Assembly (NCBI GenBank): GCA_017459925.1
Contig: JAFUCC010000021.1
Coordinates: forward strand, 1 to 44,823
Direction: 5' to 3'
From: Eggerthellaceae bacterium
Lineage (GTDB): Bacteria; Actinomycetota; Coriobacteriia; Coriobacteriales; Eggerthellaceae
DNA length: 44,823 nt
Shown here: positions 1-8,160 of the stretch, piece after piece
Layout: each line of letters begins with the position of its first letter
Position numbering within the stretch: position 1 is the first letter of the stretch
Notes under the pieces: model-generated
Database searches by the model: none
Told to the model about the DNA's origin: nothing
What the model saw: only the letters and a program-made list of their open reading frames with translations
Made by a program: the position numbers and the translations under genes

Positions 1-204
1 ACTGCGTGGACTTACAGGCGTTAGGGCGTAAAGAAACGCGGGAAATGAGCGAGCGAAAAGGCGAATCGGGCTACACATCTCCAAAACAATGCCATTTTCG
101 CATCGCCGACAATCAAACGGCCAGGTCAGAAATCGTCGATGTCTCATGACAAGCCAAATCGCTTACACTATCCGTACATGACAGCGAGAACGCGGAGTGA
201 GCCC
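1..204. other. Leading stretch with no gene recognised
   Basis: I see no convincing coding region here before the ACT-domain gene. Around 93-107 it carries a short AATGCCATTTTCGC string that also occurs near the right end of the ~190-bp repeats at 21091-21277 and 24171-24360, so it may be the edge of a degenerate copy of that family. The similarity is too short to be sure. Confidence 0.3.
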
Positions 205-573
205 ATGGAGCTAAAGGTCCTGAAGCAAGAGCTGAGCGTGTGCAAGGTGCGCGAGGTGCCGGCGGCCGTATACGGCACTGAGCTTTACTTCATCGGCAAG
301 ACCGACGAGGAGCTTTCGCTTGTATGCGAAACGAGCGTAACGCCGGACGATGCCATCGCCCGTGAAGACGGCTGGCGCGGGTTCCGCATTGAAGGCGTGC
401 TCGATTTCTCGCTGACGGGCATCTTGTCGCGCATCTCTGGTGTGCTGGCTGACGTCGAAATCGGCATCTTCGCCGTGTCGACGTACAACACCGACTACGT
501 TCTCGTGAAAGCCGAGAACCTCGAGGCTGCCATGGCGGCGCTTGGCGCGGCAGGTTACGTAGTAAAGAACTAG
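205..573 (+). CDS. ACT-domain protein (ACT_7/CASTOR-like, COG3603 type)
   Basis: Small cytoplasmic protein of 122 residues. The second half, with FSLTGILSRISGVLADVEIG followed by a strand carrying DYVLVKAENLEAAMAAL, is the classic beta-alpha-beta-beta-alpha-beta ACT fold that usually binds amino acids. The first half (LSVCKVREVPA and GWRGFRIEG) matches the uncharacterised ACT_7 family. I chose the ATG at 205 because GGAGTGAG lies about seven bases upstream; an in-frame ATG at 139 has no comparable ribosome binding site. The gene stands alone, convergent with the following minus-strand pair. The ligand and partner are unknown; an amino-acid sensing role is inferred from the fold only. Confidence 0.75.
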   Translation: MELKVLKQELSVCKVREVPAAVYGTELYFIGKTDEELSLVCETSVTPDDAIAREDGWRGFRIEGVLDFSLTGILSRISGVLADVEIGIFAVSTYNTDYVLVKAENLEAAMAALGAAGYVVKN

Positions 574-580
574 CGAAAGG

Positions 581-1084
581 TTACGCTGCCGCCGATGCCG
601 ATGCCGATGCGGAAACGGACGAAGAGGAATCGTCAGCGGCGGTGGGTGCGGCAACCGGGCCGGATGCGCACGACGCGCATCCGTTGATTCCCGCGAACAC
701 GAGTACTCCGACGAGCAGCAGCGCCAGCAGCACGTACTTCAGGATCTCGAGAACCTTCTTCCAGATGGACGATTTACTGTCATCGGGCTGGTCGTCAACA
801 GCCGCCGGCGGTTGGTCCCCGGCTCCCAGGTCCATGACCTGCACGATGGGCGGCATCTCGGGAAGCGGGAAGTCGGTCTGGCTGGGCGGCACCGCCGTCA
901 GGCTGGTTGCGAGCATGGCCGCAATGGCCACCTTGCCGGCGTTTTCCTTAAGCGAATCGGGCACCTTGCCGGGGCCTTCGCCCTCAGCGTGCGTTTTGGG
1001 GCTTTCGTCGGCCTTGCTCTCAGCAACAGCCTTGGGAGCCACCTCGGCTTCGTCGACTCGTAAGCTCTGTTCTTTATCGTCCAT
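581..1084 (-). CDS. Small acidic single-pass membrane protein, unknown function
   Basis: A 167-residue protein not recognised as any family. The N-terminal ~55 residues are charged and low-complexity. A weakly hydrophobic stretch VAIAAMLATSLTAV follows, then an acidic proline-rich linker. A strong transmembrane helix (ILKYVLLALLLVGVLVFAGI) ends in CASCASG, and the tail is made of Ser, Ala and Asp. It starts 15 bases after the stop of the Fic gene on the same strand, so the two are probably co-transcribed. A partner or membrane anchor for Fic function is possible but is only inferred from position. The Ser/Ala tail and charged head suggest rapid sequence drift. Confidence 0.55.
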   Translation of the reverse strand: MDDKEQSLRVDEAEVAPKAVAESKADESPKTHAEGEGPGKVPDSLKENAGKVAIAAMLATSLTAVPPSQTDFPLPEMPPIVQVMDLGAGDQPPAAVDDQPDDSKSSIWKKVLEILKYVLLALLLVGVLVFAGINGCASCASGPVAAPTAADDSSSSVSASASASAAA

Positions 1085-1099
1085 CGCGGGTCTCGATTC

Positions 1100-1951
1100 T
1101 TAGTGTTGACGATAGGGCGTGTTGCTCACACGAACGCCGTGCAGGTTGAGGTCCATCGAGGCGATGTCGTTGCCGGCGCCGATAATGATGTTCTCGAAAA
1201 AGGCGCGGATGAATGCCGGGTTTTCCTCGATGCCATCCCTGATGGACGAATACGATGCGCGCACTAGTGCGTCGCGGAACCATGTGCTGTTATCGCGGAA
1301 CAAGTCGTTTCCGGGCGCAATGCCGAATTGCGCGAGGTAAATCTGCGCGAACGTGGCGATGGTGCGCGTATTGCCCTCGCGGAATGGGTGAACCTGCCAG
1401 ATGCTTGCGATGAAGTCGGCGAAGTGGCGAATCTCGCCCAAAGCGCGAATGTCGTCATAGCGGAACGCGCGCTCTTGGTCGAAGTCGTAGGCGAGCAAAT
1501 CGGAGATCATCTCCCAATCGCCATAGGCGACCGTTCTGCCACCCAGAACCGGCTCTGCCTTCGCAATGTTCTCGGTGCGCCAGTTTCCAGCCCACTGGAC
1601 GTCGGGAAGTTGTCCGTCGAAGAGCAGCTTGTGAATTCGCCTGAGCGCTTCGGGTGCGAGCTTGAAGGTCGAGGTTTCGGCCCCAGACAGCATGCCGACA
1701 ATTCGCCCGGCGACGATGTCCGCTTCCGCTTGGCGAGACTGCTCGCCCTCGTAATGGGATTCGAGTTCCTGCTTCAGCTCGGACGTTCCATATTCGCCGG
1801 AAATGTACGACGCCGCAGCCTCCTGGGCGAATGCGGACACCGTTAAGCCGTCGACGGCCTGAAGCCCGCTCGCGGTGTCCCACGTGCGCTGCCGATATGC
1901 GCGGTCCTTGTTGTCCGCTATGACGTCGTAAGGACGCTCCTCGTCGTACAA
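1100..1951 (-). CDS. Fic family protein (AMP-transferase-like), with VbhA-like N-terminal segment
   Basis: A 283-residue Fic-domain protein. The catalytic loop HPFREGNTRT (188-197) has the general-base His, the acidic metal ligand and the anion-hole Asn. The usual second Gly of GNGR is Thr here, as in many bacterial Fic proteins. GNWRT (122-126) and the following helices fit the fold. Fic enzymes typically transfer AMP from ATP to a protein hydroxyl. Residues ~30-68 (VDGLTVS, then YISGEYGTSELKQEL) resemble the VbhA antitoxin helix that blocks the ATP site, which would make this a self-inhibited class; the expected Ser/Thr of that motif is not obvious. It starts with TTG at 1951, preceded by a strong GAGGAGGAAG. 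It is the first gene of a two-gene unit with the membrane protein at 581-1084. Confidence 0.85.
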   Translation of the reverse strand: MYDEERPYDVIADNKDRAYRQRTWDTASGLQAVDGLTVSAFAQEAAASYISGEYGTSELKQELESHYEGEQSRQAEADIVAGRIVGMLSGAETSTFKLAPEALRRIHKLLFDGQLPDVQWAGNWRTENIAKAEPVLGGRTVAYGDWEMISDLLAYDFDQERAFRYDDIRALGEIRHFADFIASIWQVHPFREGNTRTIATFAQIYLAQFGIAPGNDLFRDNSTWFRDALVRASYSSIRDGIEENPAFIRAFFENIIIGAGNDIASMDLNLHGVRVSNTPYRQH

Positions 1952-1988
1952 GGCACTTCCTCCTCAATCGGCTTCCTGCGTCATTATA

Positions 1989-2021
1989 CTAGCTCAAAGG
2001 GGATACTCCCCAGTGGGCTAG
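1989..2021. repeat. Intergenic inverted repeat, family B copy 1
   Basis: An imperfect inverted repeat with CTAGC/GCTAG outer arms and a GGGGATACTCCCC core. The same core, in reverse complement, is found at 10835-10869, and related ones at 13109-13139 and 21312-21346. It lies between the divergent starts of the Fic gene and the molybdoenzyme, so here it is not an obvious terminator. Confidence 0.6.
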
Positions 2022-2097
2022 CTTGATTGGGCGTGTGTTAAGCTCCATAATTCCAGGAAGCACCGTTTTATGGGTTTCGACTTGAGGGGGTCGGGCT

Positions 2098-4242
2098 ATG
2101 GAAAACGGCGAGAGCAGGTTCGCCACGTGCGTCTTCTGCGATGGGAGCTGCCCTTTGTCGGCGGCATGCGACGAAGGCGAGCTTAACCTGAGTCCCTTGA
2201 ACCCCGCCATTCCGGCGCTGTGCTCGAAGGCCGTGCGCTGGCGCGATTACGTCGACCATCCTGACCGCATCGTGCGCCCGCGGAAGAACGTCGGCACGAA
2301 GCGGAACCCCGTTTGGGAAGACATCTCCTGGGACCAGGCGCTCGACGAGATCGCCGAGAAGCTGACGCGCGTCGTCGAGCAATACGGCCCCGAAGCGGTT
2401 GCCGCATCCGAAATGCCGTTGAACATCGGCATCGGCGGCGTTACGCGCCGCTTCCTGAACCACCTCGGCTCGCCGAACTACATCACGCCGTTGCTGCTCT
2501 GCATGGGCAACACCGCGCAGGTCCACCGCGCCGTGTACGGCTGGTTCACGGGCCCGAATTGGGACGCCGCCGACCTCGTCGTGTATTTCGGGCAAGATCG
2601 CGGACCCGAGCGCTGGCCCGTCGAGTTCCACAAGCTGAACGCTGCGCTTGCACGCGGGGCGCGCCTCATCGAGGTCGACCCGCGCACGACCGAAACCGCC
2701 AAGCGCGCAGACGAGCGCATCGCCCTGCGCTACGGCACGGATGCCGCCCTGCTCCTCGGGTGGATCAACGTCATCATCTCCGAAGGCTTGTATGACCGCG
2801 AGTTCGTCGAGGCCCAGACCACCGGCTTCGACGAGCTGGCCTGCTGGGTGGCGCAGTACACGCCCGAGAAGGTCGCTTCCATTTGCGGCATCGAGCCCGA
2901 GCAGGTCGTCCGCACCGCCCGCATGTACGCCCAAGCGGAAAACGCCATCATCCCGTGGGGCGTGGTGGGCGACATGTCCGTCAATTCCACCGCCATGCTG
3001 CAGTGCCAGTGCATCCTGCGCGCCATCTGCGGGTTCCTGAACAAGTCCGAGATGGTCTTCGGCCCCGGCATCGGCGCCTTGTCCAACACCGACATCGCCG
3101 ACTTCCCGGCGCTTTCCCCCGAGCAGAGGGCGAAGCAGATCGGCATCGACGCGTACCCGCTCATGAGCTTCAAGGCTATGGAGCTGTACCGGCCCGCGTT
3201 CGAGCGCATCGGCCTTTCGCAGCCGTCCGACATCATGTGCTGCAGCGCGACGGCAACGCCGAACCTCGTGTTCAAGGCGATGGCGGGGAAGGGGCCCTAT
3301 CCTGTGAAGGCCTTCTTCGCCGTCGGCAACAACACGGTGATGAGCTACGCGGACCAAGGCCAGGTCATCGAGGGTTTGCTCAACCAGGATCTCGTCGTGG
3401 TGTTCGACCACTGGATGACACCCACTGCGCAGCTCGCCGACTACGTGCTGCCGGGCGATACGTGGCTCGAGCGCGACTTCATGGGGCCCGTCTTCGACGT
3501 CGCCCCGGCAACGACGTTCGGCCATGCGTTCATCGAGCCCCGTGGGGAAGTCCGCGGCTGGTACGACGTGCTGAAGGGCCTGGCAGACCGCATGGGCATG
3601 GGCGAAGCGTTCCCGTGGAACACGAAGCGCGACCTGTACGACCACATCCTGTCGCCTTTGGGCGCGCCCTTCGACGAGGCGAGCGTGCGGCCGGCAATTG
3701 GCAAAGAGGCTGTAGCCCACGGCTCGTTCCTGACGCCGTCCGGCAAGGTCGAGCTGCTCCCGAGCGTGTTCGAGTCGCTGGGAATCGACCCGCGTCCCGC
3801 ATACGTCGAGCATTGCGAGCCGGGCGTCGACGAAAGCGCGTACCCGTTCATCATCTTCGCCGGCGCGCGTGACGCGAAGTCCTACAACACGAACCATCAC
3901 CAGATTGCACATCTGCGCGAGCTCGAACCGGAGCCGTTGCTGTTCATCAACCCCGTCGATGCCGACGAACTCGGGGTCGAAGAAGGCGCATGGGTGCGCG
4001 TGAGCACCACGGTGGGCTCGGTCGAGCTTGTCGCTCATATCGACGCCGTGCAGCCCGAGGGAACGCTCCGCGTGCCCCATGGCTGGTGGAAGCCCGAAAC
4101 CGCCCAGGGTTTGGAAAACGGCCTGTCAGGTGCGCAGCTGCACAACGACGGCTTGCTCTTCTCGGGCGAGGCGTGGAACCTCGACCCCGTGCAAGGCCTG
4201 CCCAACCTCCGCGGCGGCATTCGCGCGAAGGTCACCGTTTAG
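2098..4242 (+). CDS. Molybdopterin oxidoreductase-family enzyme of the acetylene hydratase clade
   Basis: A 714-residue bis-MGD enzyme (Mo or W) of the DMSO-reductase superfamily. C11-x2-C14-x3-C18 and C42 form the N-terminal [4Fe-4S] site. Cys135 in LLLCMGNTAQVHR is the likely metal ligand. The C-terminal domain ends with LHNDGLLFSGEAWNLDPVQG, followed by LPNLRGGI. These blocks match what I recall of Pelobacter acetylene hydratase closely, including an Asp (D15) directly after the second cluster Cys, equivalent to the catalytic Asp13. There is no Tat signal, no Fe-S electron-transfer subunit and no membrane anchor beside it, so a cytoplasmic and possibly non-redox enzyme is likely. Aromatic hydroxyl-transfer or dehydroxylation relatives exist in gut Eggerthellaceae, so the substrate is open. 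GAGGGGG lies eight bases before the ATG. Its 3' end overlaps the convergent TetR gene by 11 bases. Confidence 0.85.
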   Translation: MENGESRFATCVFCDGSCPLSAACDEGELNLSPLNPAIPALCSKAVRWRDYVDHPDRIVRPRKNVGTKRNPVWEDISWDQALDEIAEKLTRVVEQYGPEAVAASEMPLNIGIGGVTRRFLNHLGSPNYITPLLLCMGNTAQVHRAVYGWFTGPNWDAADLVVYFGQDRGPERWPVEFHKLNAALARGARLIEVDPRTTETAKRADERIALRYGTDAALLLGWINVIISEGLYDREFVEAQTTGFDELACWVAQYTPEKVASICGIEPEQVVRTARMYAQAENAIIPWGVVGDMSVNSTAMLQCQCILRAICGFLNKSEMVFGPGIGALSNTDIADFPALSPEQRAKQIGIDAYPLMSFKAMELYRPAFERIGLSQPSDIMCCSATATPNLVFKAMAGKGPYPVKAFFAVGNNTVMSYADQGQVIEGLLNQDLVVVFDHWMTPTAQLADYVLPGDTWLERDFMGPVFDVAPATTFGHAFIEPRGEVRGWYDVLKGLADRMGMGEAFPWNTKRDLYDHILSPLGAPFDEASVRPAIGKEAVAHGSFLTPSGKVELLPSVFESLGIDPRPAYVEHCEPGVDESAYPFIIFAGARDAKSYNTNHHQIAHLRELEPEPLLFINPVDADELGVEEGAWVRVSTTVGSVELVAHIDAVQPEGTLRVPHGWWKPETAQGLENGLSGAQLHNDGLLFSGEAWNLDPVQGLPNLRGGIRAKVTV

Positions 4243-4789
4243 CAGCGAGGAGGGCGGCGGTGCCGCCGAGGATGAAGCGGTCGATGGCGGCTTTGGTTTC
4301 CTGCCAGCCGGCGGCGCTTTCGCGCGACGTGCGGGCGGCGGTGAAGCAGCCTGCCAGCTGGAAAGCGCACAGGGCGCGCGCCTGGTCGGGTGTGTAGCCC
4401 GCGCCGGTCAGGATGCCGTAGAGGTCGTGCCCTTCCAGGTTGCTGCCCTGACTAAGAAACGCGTTGAGGAACCGGTCCTCATCGATGGCGGGGGCGAACG
4501 GCCCGCCGTCGCGCAGGCGCATGCAGAACGGCTCGCCCTTCGGCTTCATCTCGCTTGTGCAGGCGACCTGGTCCATCATGGGGGACAGGTCGGCCGCGAA
4601 CTCGTCCACGATGCTGTCGTACACGTCAGCCGGGTTGCCGAAGTGCTCGTAGAAGGTCGAGCGGCTGACATGAGCCTCGCGGGCAAGCTCCGACACCGTG
4701 ATGTCGGCCAGTGCCTTCTTCGCAAGCAAAGCCAATAGCGCAGATCGCACTGCGCCTTCGGTGTTCGTGTCGTATTTCCATTCGCGCAT
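4232..4789 (-). CDS. TetR/AcrR family transcriptional regulator
   Basis: A 185-residue regulator. The N-terminal helix-turn-helix reads ITVSELAREAHVSRSTFYEH at about residues 30-49, followed by FGN, as in TetR proteins. The remaining ~130 residues are a helical ligand-binding domain with no recognised ligand. The start is well set by AGGAGG six bases upstream of the ATG. It is convergent with the acetylene-hydratase-like gene (11-base tail overlap) and divergent from the DUF262 gene at 4930, so it could control either neighbour or itself from the 4790-4929 interval. I could not pick out a clear palindromic operator there. Confidence 0.85.
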   Translation of the reverse strand: MREWKYDTNTEGAVRSALLALLAKKALADITVSELAREAHVSRSTFYEHFGNPADVYDSIVDEFAADLSPMMDQVACTSEMKPKGEPFCMRLRDGGPFAPAIDEDRFLNAFLSQGSNLEGHDLYGILTGAGYTPDQARALCAFQLAGCFTAARTSRESAAGWQETKAAIDRFILGGTAALLAAKR

Positions 4790-4929
4790 GGAGCCTCCTC
4801 GTCCGTTTGCCGCATTGTCGCATTTCGGACAAATTCGGACAACCTGTTCGGAATATGAGAACGAAGCCTTTCAGGGCTGTGACGCTTGCTACGCTTCATG
4901 GCGGCAAAGCTATTGGAAAGGACGAAGCC

Positions 4930-5988
4930 ATGATCATCTGGGAAGTGCCCTTGCTCGAGTTCCTCGGCGAGCCCGATGCCCGGTTCGCGGTGCCGCGTTA
5001 CCAACGCGCCTATTCGTGGGAAGCCGACCAGTGCGACGAACTCTGGCGCGACCTGTTCCGCGCCGCCCGTGCGCGCCGTTCGCATTTCGCGGGTGCGCTC
5101 ATATACGCTAACGAGCGCGAAGGGGCAGCCGCGGAGCGCTCGGTCGTCGACGGCCAGCAGCGCCTGACGACCGTTTCGCTCATCATCGCTGCCATGGCTG
5201 ACTACCTGCGCGAGCGTGGGGAAAGCCTGTTCGGCATGGGCGCCGACGACCTGAAGGTCGCCTACCTGCGTGCGGGTGATGCCCCGAAGCTTGAGCTTTC
5301 GCATGCCGATAACGATACGCTTGCGGCCATCGCGCTCGACCGGCCACTTCCCGCCAACCCATCAAAGCGCGTGTGCGAGAACCTCGCATGCTTCGCTGCC
5401 CATATGCGCGAAGAGAACTTCGACGCCGCCGAGTTGTGGCAGGGCCTCAACGCGCTCACCGTCATAGCCATCGCGCTCGACCGCCGCGAGAAGGCGCCCG
5501 AGGTGTTCGAGAGCCTGAACTCGAAAGGCGTGCCGCTCGTGACGGCCGACCTCGTGCGCAACTACTTGCTGCTCGCCGAAAGCCACCGCGAGCAGGCGCG
5601 CCTGTACGAGACGTGCTGGCAGCCCATCCAGGGTGTGTTCGGGGACGACCCTGGTTCCATCAGGCTGAACAACGCCATCATGGGCTGGCTCGCGGTGCGG
5701 TTCAGAAAAATCCGCAAGCTCGGCGACGCCCAGGCGTTCAGCACGTTCAAGAGCTTCTGCGAAGACGAGTACGAAGGAACGGTCGACGCATTGCTCGACG
5801 AGCTGTACGCGTTTTGCATGGTGTGGGCCGAGAACTACCGCTACCACTCGGTGAAGAAGTACAAGTCCGCCGACTGGGCGAAGCTCGGCCGCAAGACGCG
5901 CGTGTCCGACCGTCCGCTCGCCAAGCTCGACAATCCCGAAAGCCTCGAGTACTACCAACGCCACTTCGGCGTCGATCCCCAGTGGTAG
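4930..5988 (+). CDS. DUF262 (GmrS-like) protein, copy 1, no nuclease domain
   Basis: A 352-residue protein with the DUF262 signature in order: PRYQRAYSWE near residue 23, VVDGQQRLTT near 74, and VFESLNSKGVPL followed by ADLVRN near 192-210. DUF262 is the nucleotide-dependent half of GmrSD/BrxU-type restriction systems that attack modified phage DNA; full proteins carry a C-terminal DUF1524 HNH nuclease. Here the protein ends (GVDPQW) without a visible HNH motif, so it is a DUF262-only form. The ATG at 4930 follows GGAAAGGACG; longer upstream reading has no ribosome site. It is followed by a nested palindrome and a second DUF262 gene. A defence role is inferred from the family. Confidence 0.8.
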   Translation: MIIWEVPLLEFLGEPDARFAVPRYQRAYSWEADQCDELWRDLFRAARARRSHFAGALIYANEREGAAAERSVVDGQQRLTTVSLIIAAMADYLRERGESLFGMGADDLKVAYLRAGDAPKLELSHADNDTLAAIALDRPLPANPSKRVCENLACFAAHMREENFDAAELWQGLNALTVIAIALDRREKAPEVFESLNSKGVPLVTADLVRNYLLLAESHREQARLYETCWQPIQGVFGDDPGSIRLNNAIMGWLAVRFRKIRKLGDAQAFSTFKSFCEDEYEGTVDALLDELYAFCMVWAENYRYHSVKKYKSADWAKLGRKTRVSDRPLAKLDNPESLEYYQRHFGVDPQW

Positions 5989-6062
5989 GGAATGAGTAGC
6001 AGGACGTTCCTCCTACTCAGTTTTGCAAAAATGAGTAGGTGGAACGTCCTGCTACTCATTCC
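5989..6062. repeat. Nested palindromic element, family A copy 1
   Basis: Two arms of 31 bases, inverted to each other with one mismatch, surround a short loop (TTTTGCAAAA). Each arm is itself a near-palindrome: TGAGTAG-x-AGGA, centre CGT, TCCT-x-CTACTCA. It sits immediately after the stop of the first DUF262 gene and before the second. Four further copies are at 9146-9246, 18418-18516, 27439-27539 and 29246-29369. Confidence 0.9.
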
Positions 6063-6091
6063 TAAAACCCATTCATGGATAGGAGCCAGCC

Positions 6092-7033
6092 ATGCAGATA
6101 ACCCAACAACCGATCCTCGAAGTGCTCGTCGCCGAGAAGACCCGCTATGTCATCCCCGTGTTCCAGCGCGTGTATTCGTGGACTTCGCGGCAATGCGAAG
6201 AGCTGTGGGACGACATCATGCGCGCCGGGAAGGCGGGCGAGGAGCATTTCATGGGCATGGTGCTGTTCATGCACGACCCCGAAGCGCATGGCGGTTTCAC
6301 GCAGGTCGACGTCATCGATGGCCAGCAGCGCATGACCACCATGATGCTGCTCCTTTCCGCCGTGTGCCCGGGCGAGTTCGCGCTTGCTCCGCTTGTCCTG
6401 TCGGAAATGGACCGAGCCACGCTCGAAGCGCTCGTTGCCGGCGACGGCCTTCCCGAAGAACCTGCCGAGCGCCTCGTCGACAACTACCTGCTGTTCGCGA
6501 AGAAAGCCGAAGAGCCCGGGTTCGATGCGGGATCGTTCCGCAAGGGCCTTGGGCACCTCGTGGTCGCCAGCGTCATGCTCGGCGCCGAGGATAGCCCGCA
6601 GCTCGTGTTCGAGAGCCTGAACTCGAAGGGTATGGCGCTCACGACCGCCGACCGCGTGCGCAACCTCGTCGTCGCCTCCACGCTCGGCGATGGGCAGCAG
6701 CGCCCGTACGAGCAGCGTTGGCTTCCGCTCGAGGAGCAGGCAGCGCAGGCAGACGCGCCCACGACAGTGACGGACATCCTGCACGCATGGCTCGTCGAAC
6801 GGTACCGCTCGGTGCGCATCTTCGACCCGGGCGACATCTATGGGCTGTTCAAGATGCGTTTGCGCGACGAGTTCGACGGTTCGCTCGACCGCGCGCTCGC
6901 CTCTGTCGCTGAGTTTAGCGAGCGCTACCTCTCCGATGCGGAGTACCGCGCGGAAGTCGACGAGTCGGCTGCCGAATGGGCGGCAGGTAAGCCCGAGAAG
7001 TCCGTTTCCGAATACAAGCTGTTCGGGGATTGA
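6092..7033 (+). CDS. DUF262 (GmrS-like) protein, copy 2, no nuclease domain
   Basis: A 313-residue paralogue of the preceding gene with the same landmarks: PVFQRVYSWT near residue 23, VIDGQQRMTT near 73, and LVFESLNSKGMALTTADRVRN near 175. It lacks a C-terminal HNH (DUF1524) nuclease and stops soon after a helical region (KSVSEYKLFGD). AGGAG lies seven bases before the ATG. It is co-directional with copy 1, 103 bases downstream, with the family A palindrome between them. Pairwise similarity to copy 1 is clear at the motifs but low elsewhere, so this is not a recent duplication. Whether the two form one hetero-oligomeric system or borrow a nuclease from elsewhere is unknown. Confidence 0.8.
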   Translation: MQITQQPILEVLVAEKTRYVIPVFQRVYSWTSRQCEELWDDIMRAGKAGEEHFMGMVLFMHDPEAHGGFTQVDVIDGQQRMTTMMLLLSAVCPGEFALAPLVLSEMDRATLEALVAGDGLPEEPAERLVDNYLLFAKKAEEPGFDAGSFRKGLGHLVVASVMLGAEDSPQLVFESLNSKGMALTTADRVRNLVVASTLGDGQQRPYEQRWLPLEEQAAQADAPTTVTDILHAWLVERYRSVRIFDPGDIYGLFKMRLRDEFDGSLDRALASVAEFSERYLSDAEYRAEVDESAAEWAAGKPEKSVSEYKLFGD

Positions 7034-7079
7034 GTTCCGCAAGCTTTCGCGTGAAGGAAAGGCAAGCTTGCGCAACCGT

Positions 7080-7961
7080 TTAGCCGCGAGGAGATGCGCG
7101 GGTGAACGTGGCGCGGATGAACGCTTCGCCTTCTTGCAAGCGGGCGTCGAGACGTTCCTTGTCGGCGACTGAATCTGCGAAGCAGGCGCGCTCGTCGAGC
7201 GTGCCTTGACCGTGCAGCACGCCAACCGCGCCGGCATCGCTGCCGATGGCGATGAGGCAGCTGGAATCGAGCGCCATTGCGATTACGTTGCGGGACGCTT
7301 CCCATATGCGCGCGAGCACGTCCTCGTCGAACAACCCGCGCCCCATGAGGTTGCGCACGACTGTCGCCGTCGGCACCAGGCAGGTTCGCGACTCTGCCAA
7401 AGCGGCGATGCATTCGGCGTCGATGTAGTTGCCGTGCTCGATGCTGTCGACGCCCGCTTCCAGGGCGTCGAGCACTGCCTGCTTGCCGTTCGTGTGCGAC
7501 ATGACCGCGAGCCCTTGCTCGTGGGCGATGTGCGCCATCTCGCGCACTTCGTCGGCAGCGAGGTCGGCGTGCGTGATGCGGCCGAACTCGTTGAAATCCA
7601 TGATGCCCGTCGTCATGATCTTGATGAAATCGGCGCCACGAGCTGCTGCTTCGTCGACCAATGCGGCATATTCGCGCATATCGGAAAACGCACGGCCCAC
7701 AATCGAACCATAATGCCCTTTCTTGTGAATGGCGAAGATGGGGGTGCGGTAATCGATGCCGTACTCAGGCGCGATGCGTGCTGCCGCTTCCGACACGCCG
7801 TACGCATCGCCGCCGTCGCGGATGAAATCGATGCCCAGCGAACGGTACGCTTCGAAGCATGCGCGGATGTGGGCTTCGTCGGGGGCGTTCGCATGGCGCG
7901 CCATCGCGCGGGCATAGTCCACGCCGTCCATGGCGATGTGCGCGTGGCATTCTCCGAACAT
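7080..7961 (-). CDS. Amidohydrolase family metal-dependent hydrolase
   Basis: A 293-residue TIM-barrel hydrolase. Metal-site landmarks in order: HAH in GECHAHIAMDG near the N-terminus, a Lys in DFIKIMTTG (candidate carbamylated lysine), HTNG (metal His), IEHGNYI (metal His) and GSDAG (catalytic Asp). This is the subtype I amidohydrolase pattern seen in imidazolonepropionase-like and prolidase-like enzymes acting on cyclic amides or peptides. It begins almost at the first metal motif, so the N-terminal part of the flanking beta domain found in longer members is missing; GGGAGG six to eight bases before the ATG argues that this start is real. It is divergent from the UroD-family gene at 8161. 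The substrate is unknown. Confidence 0.8.
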   Translation of the reverse strand: MFGECHAHIAMDGVDYARAMARHANAPDEAHIRACFEAYRSLGIDFIRDGGDAYGVSEAAARIAPEYGIDYRTPIFAIHKKGHYGSIVGRAFSDMREYAALVDEAAARGADFIKIMTTGIMDFNEFGRITHADLAADEVREMAHIAHEQGLAVMSHTNGKQAVLDALEAGVDSIEHGNYIDAECIAALAESRTCLVPTATVVRNLMGRGLFDEDVLARIWEASRNVIAMALDSSCLIAIGSDAGAVGVLHGQGTLDERACFADSVADKERLDARLQEGEAFIRATFTRASPRG

Positions 7962-8096
7962 AGCGTGCCTCCCAGTGCGTCAACCTTGCCTGGTCAGTTT
8001 GACACATTGCGGAGCAAAACGACAGAGACGCATCACAATGATGCATAGCATGCAACGAAATGCTCGTTAAAGCGGCTATTCACTCTGATTTCGCCG

Positions 8097-8104
8097 TATA
8101 TACT
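8097..8104 (+). promoter_or_regulatory. Candidate -10 region for the first UroD-family gene
   Basis: TATATACT lies 57 bases upstream of the chosen ATG at 8161, in the AT-rich divergent gap. A small inverted repeat AACGA-N5-TCGTT (8054-8068) is just upstream and could be an operator. No strong -35 is visible, so the call is tentative. Confidence 0.3.
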
Positions 8105-8160
8105 CTAACGTGAGCACGCTTCATACTGATGCGTTGAACCTACAAGGAGGTCGATTTCCC

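Noticed and set aside
2068..4080. Long minus-strand open frame (670 codons) opposite the molybdoenzyme gene
   Set aside because: It is rich in His, Arg and Asp with no domain, mirrors a clear enzyme on the plus strand, and is typical of GC-rich antisense frames.
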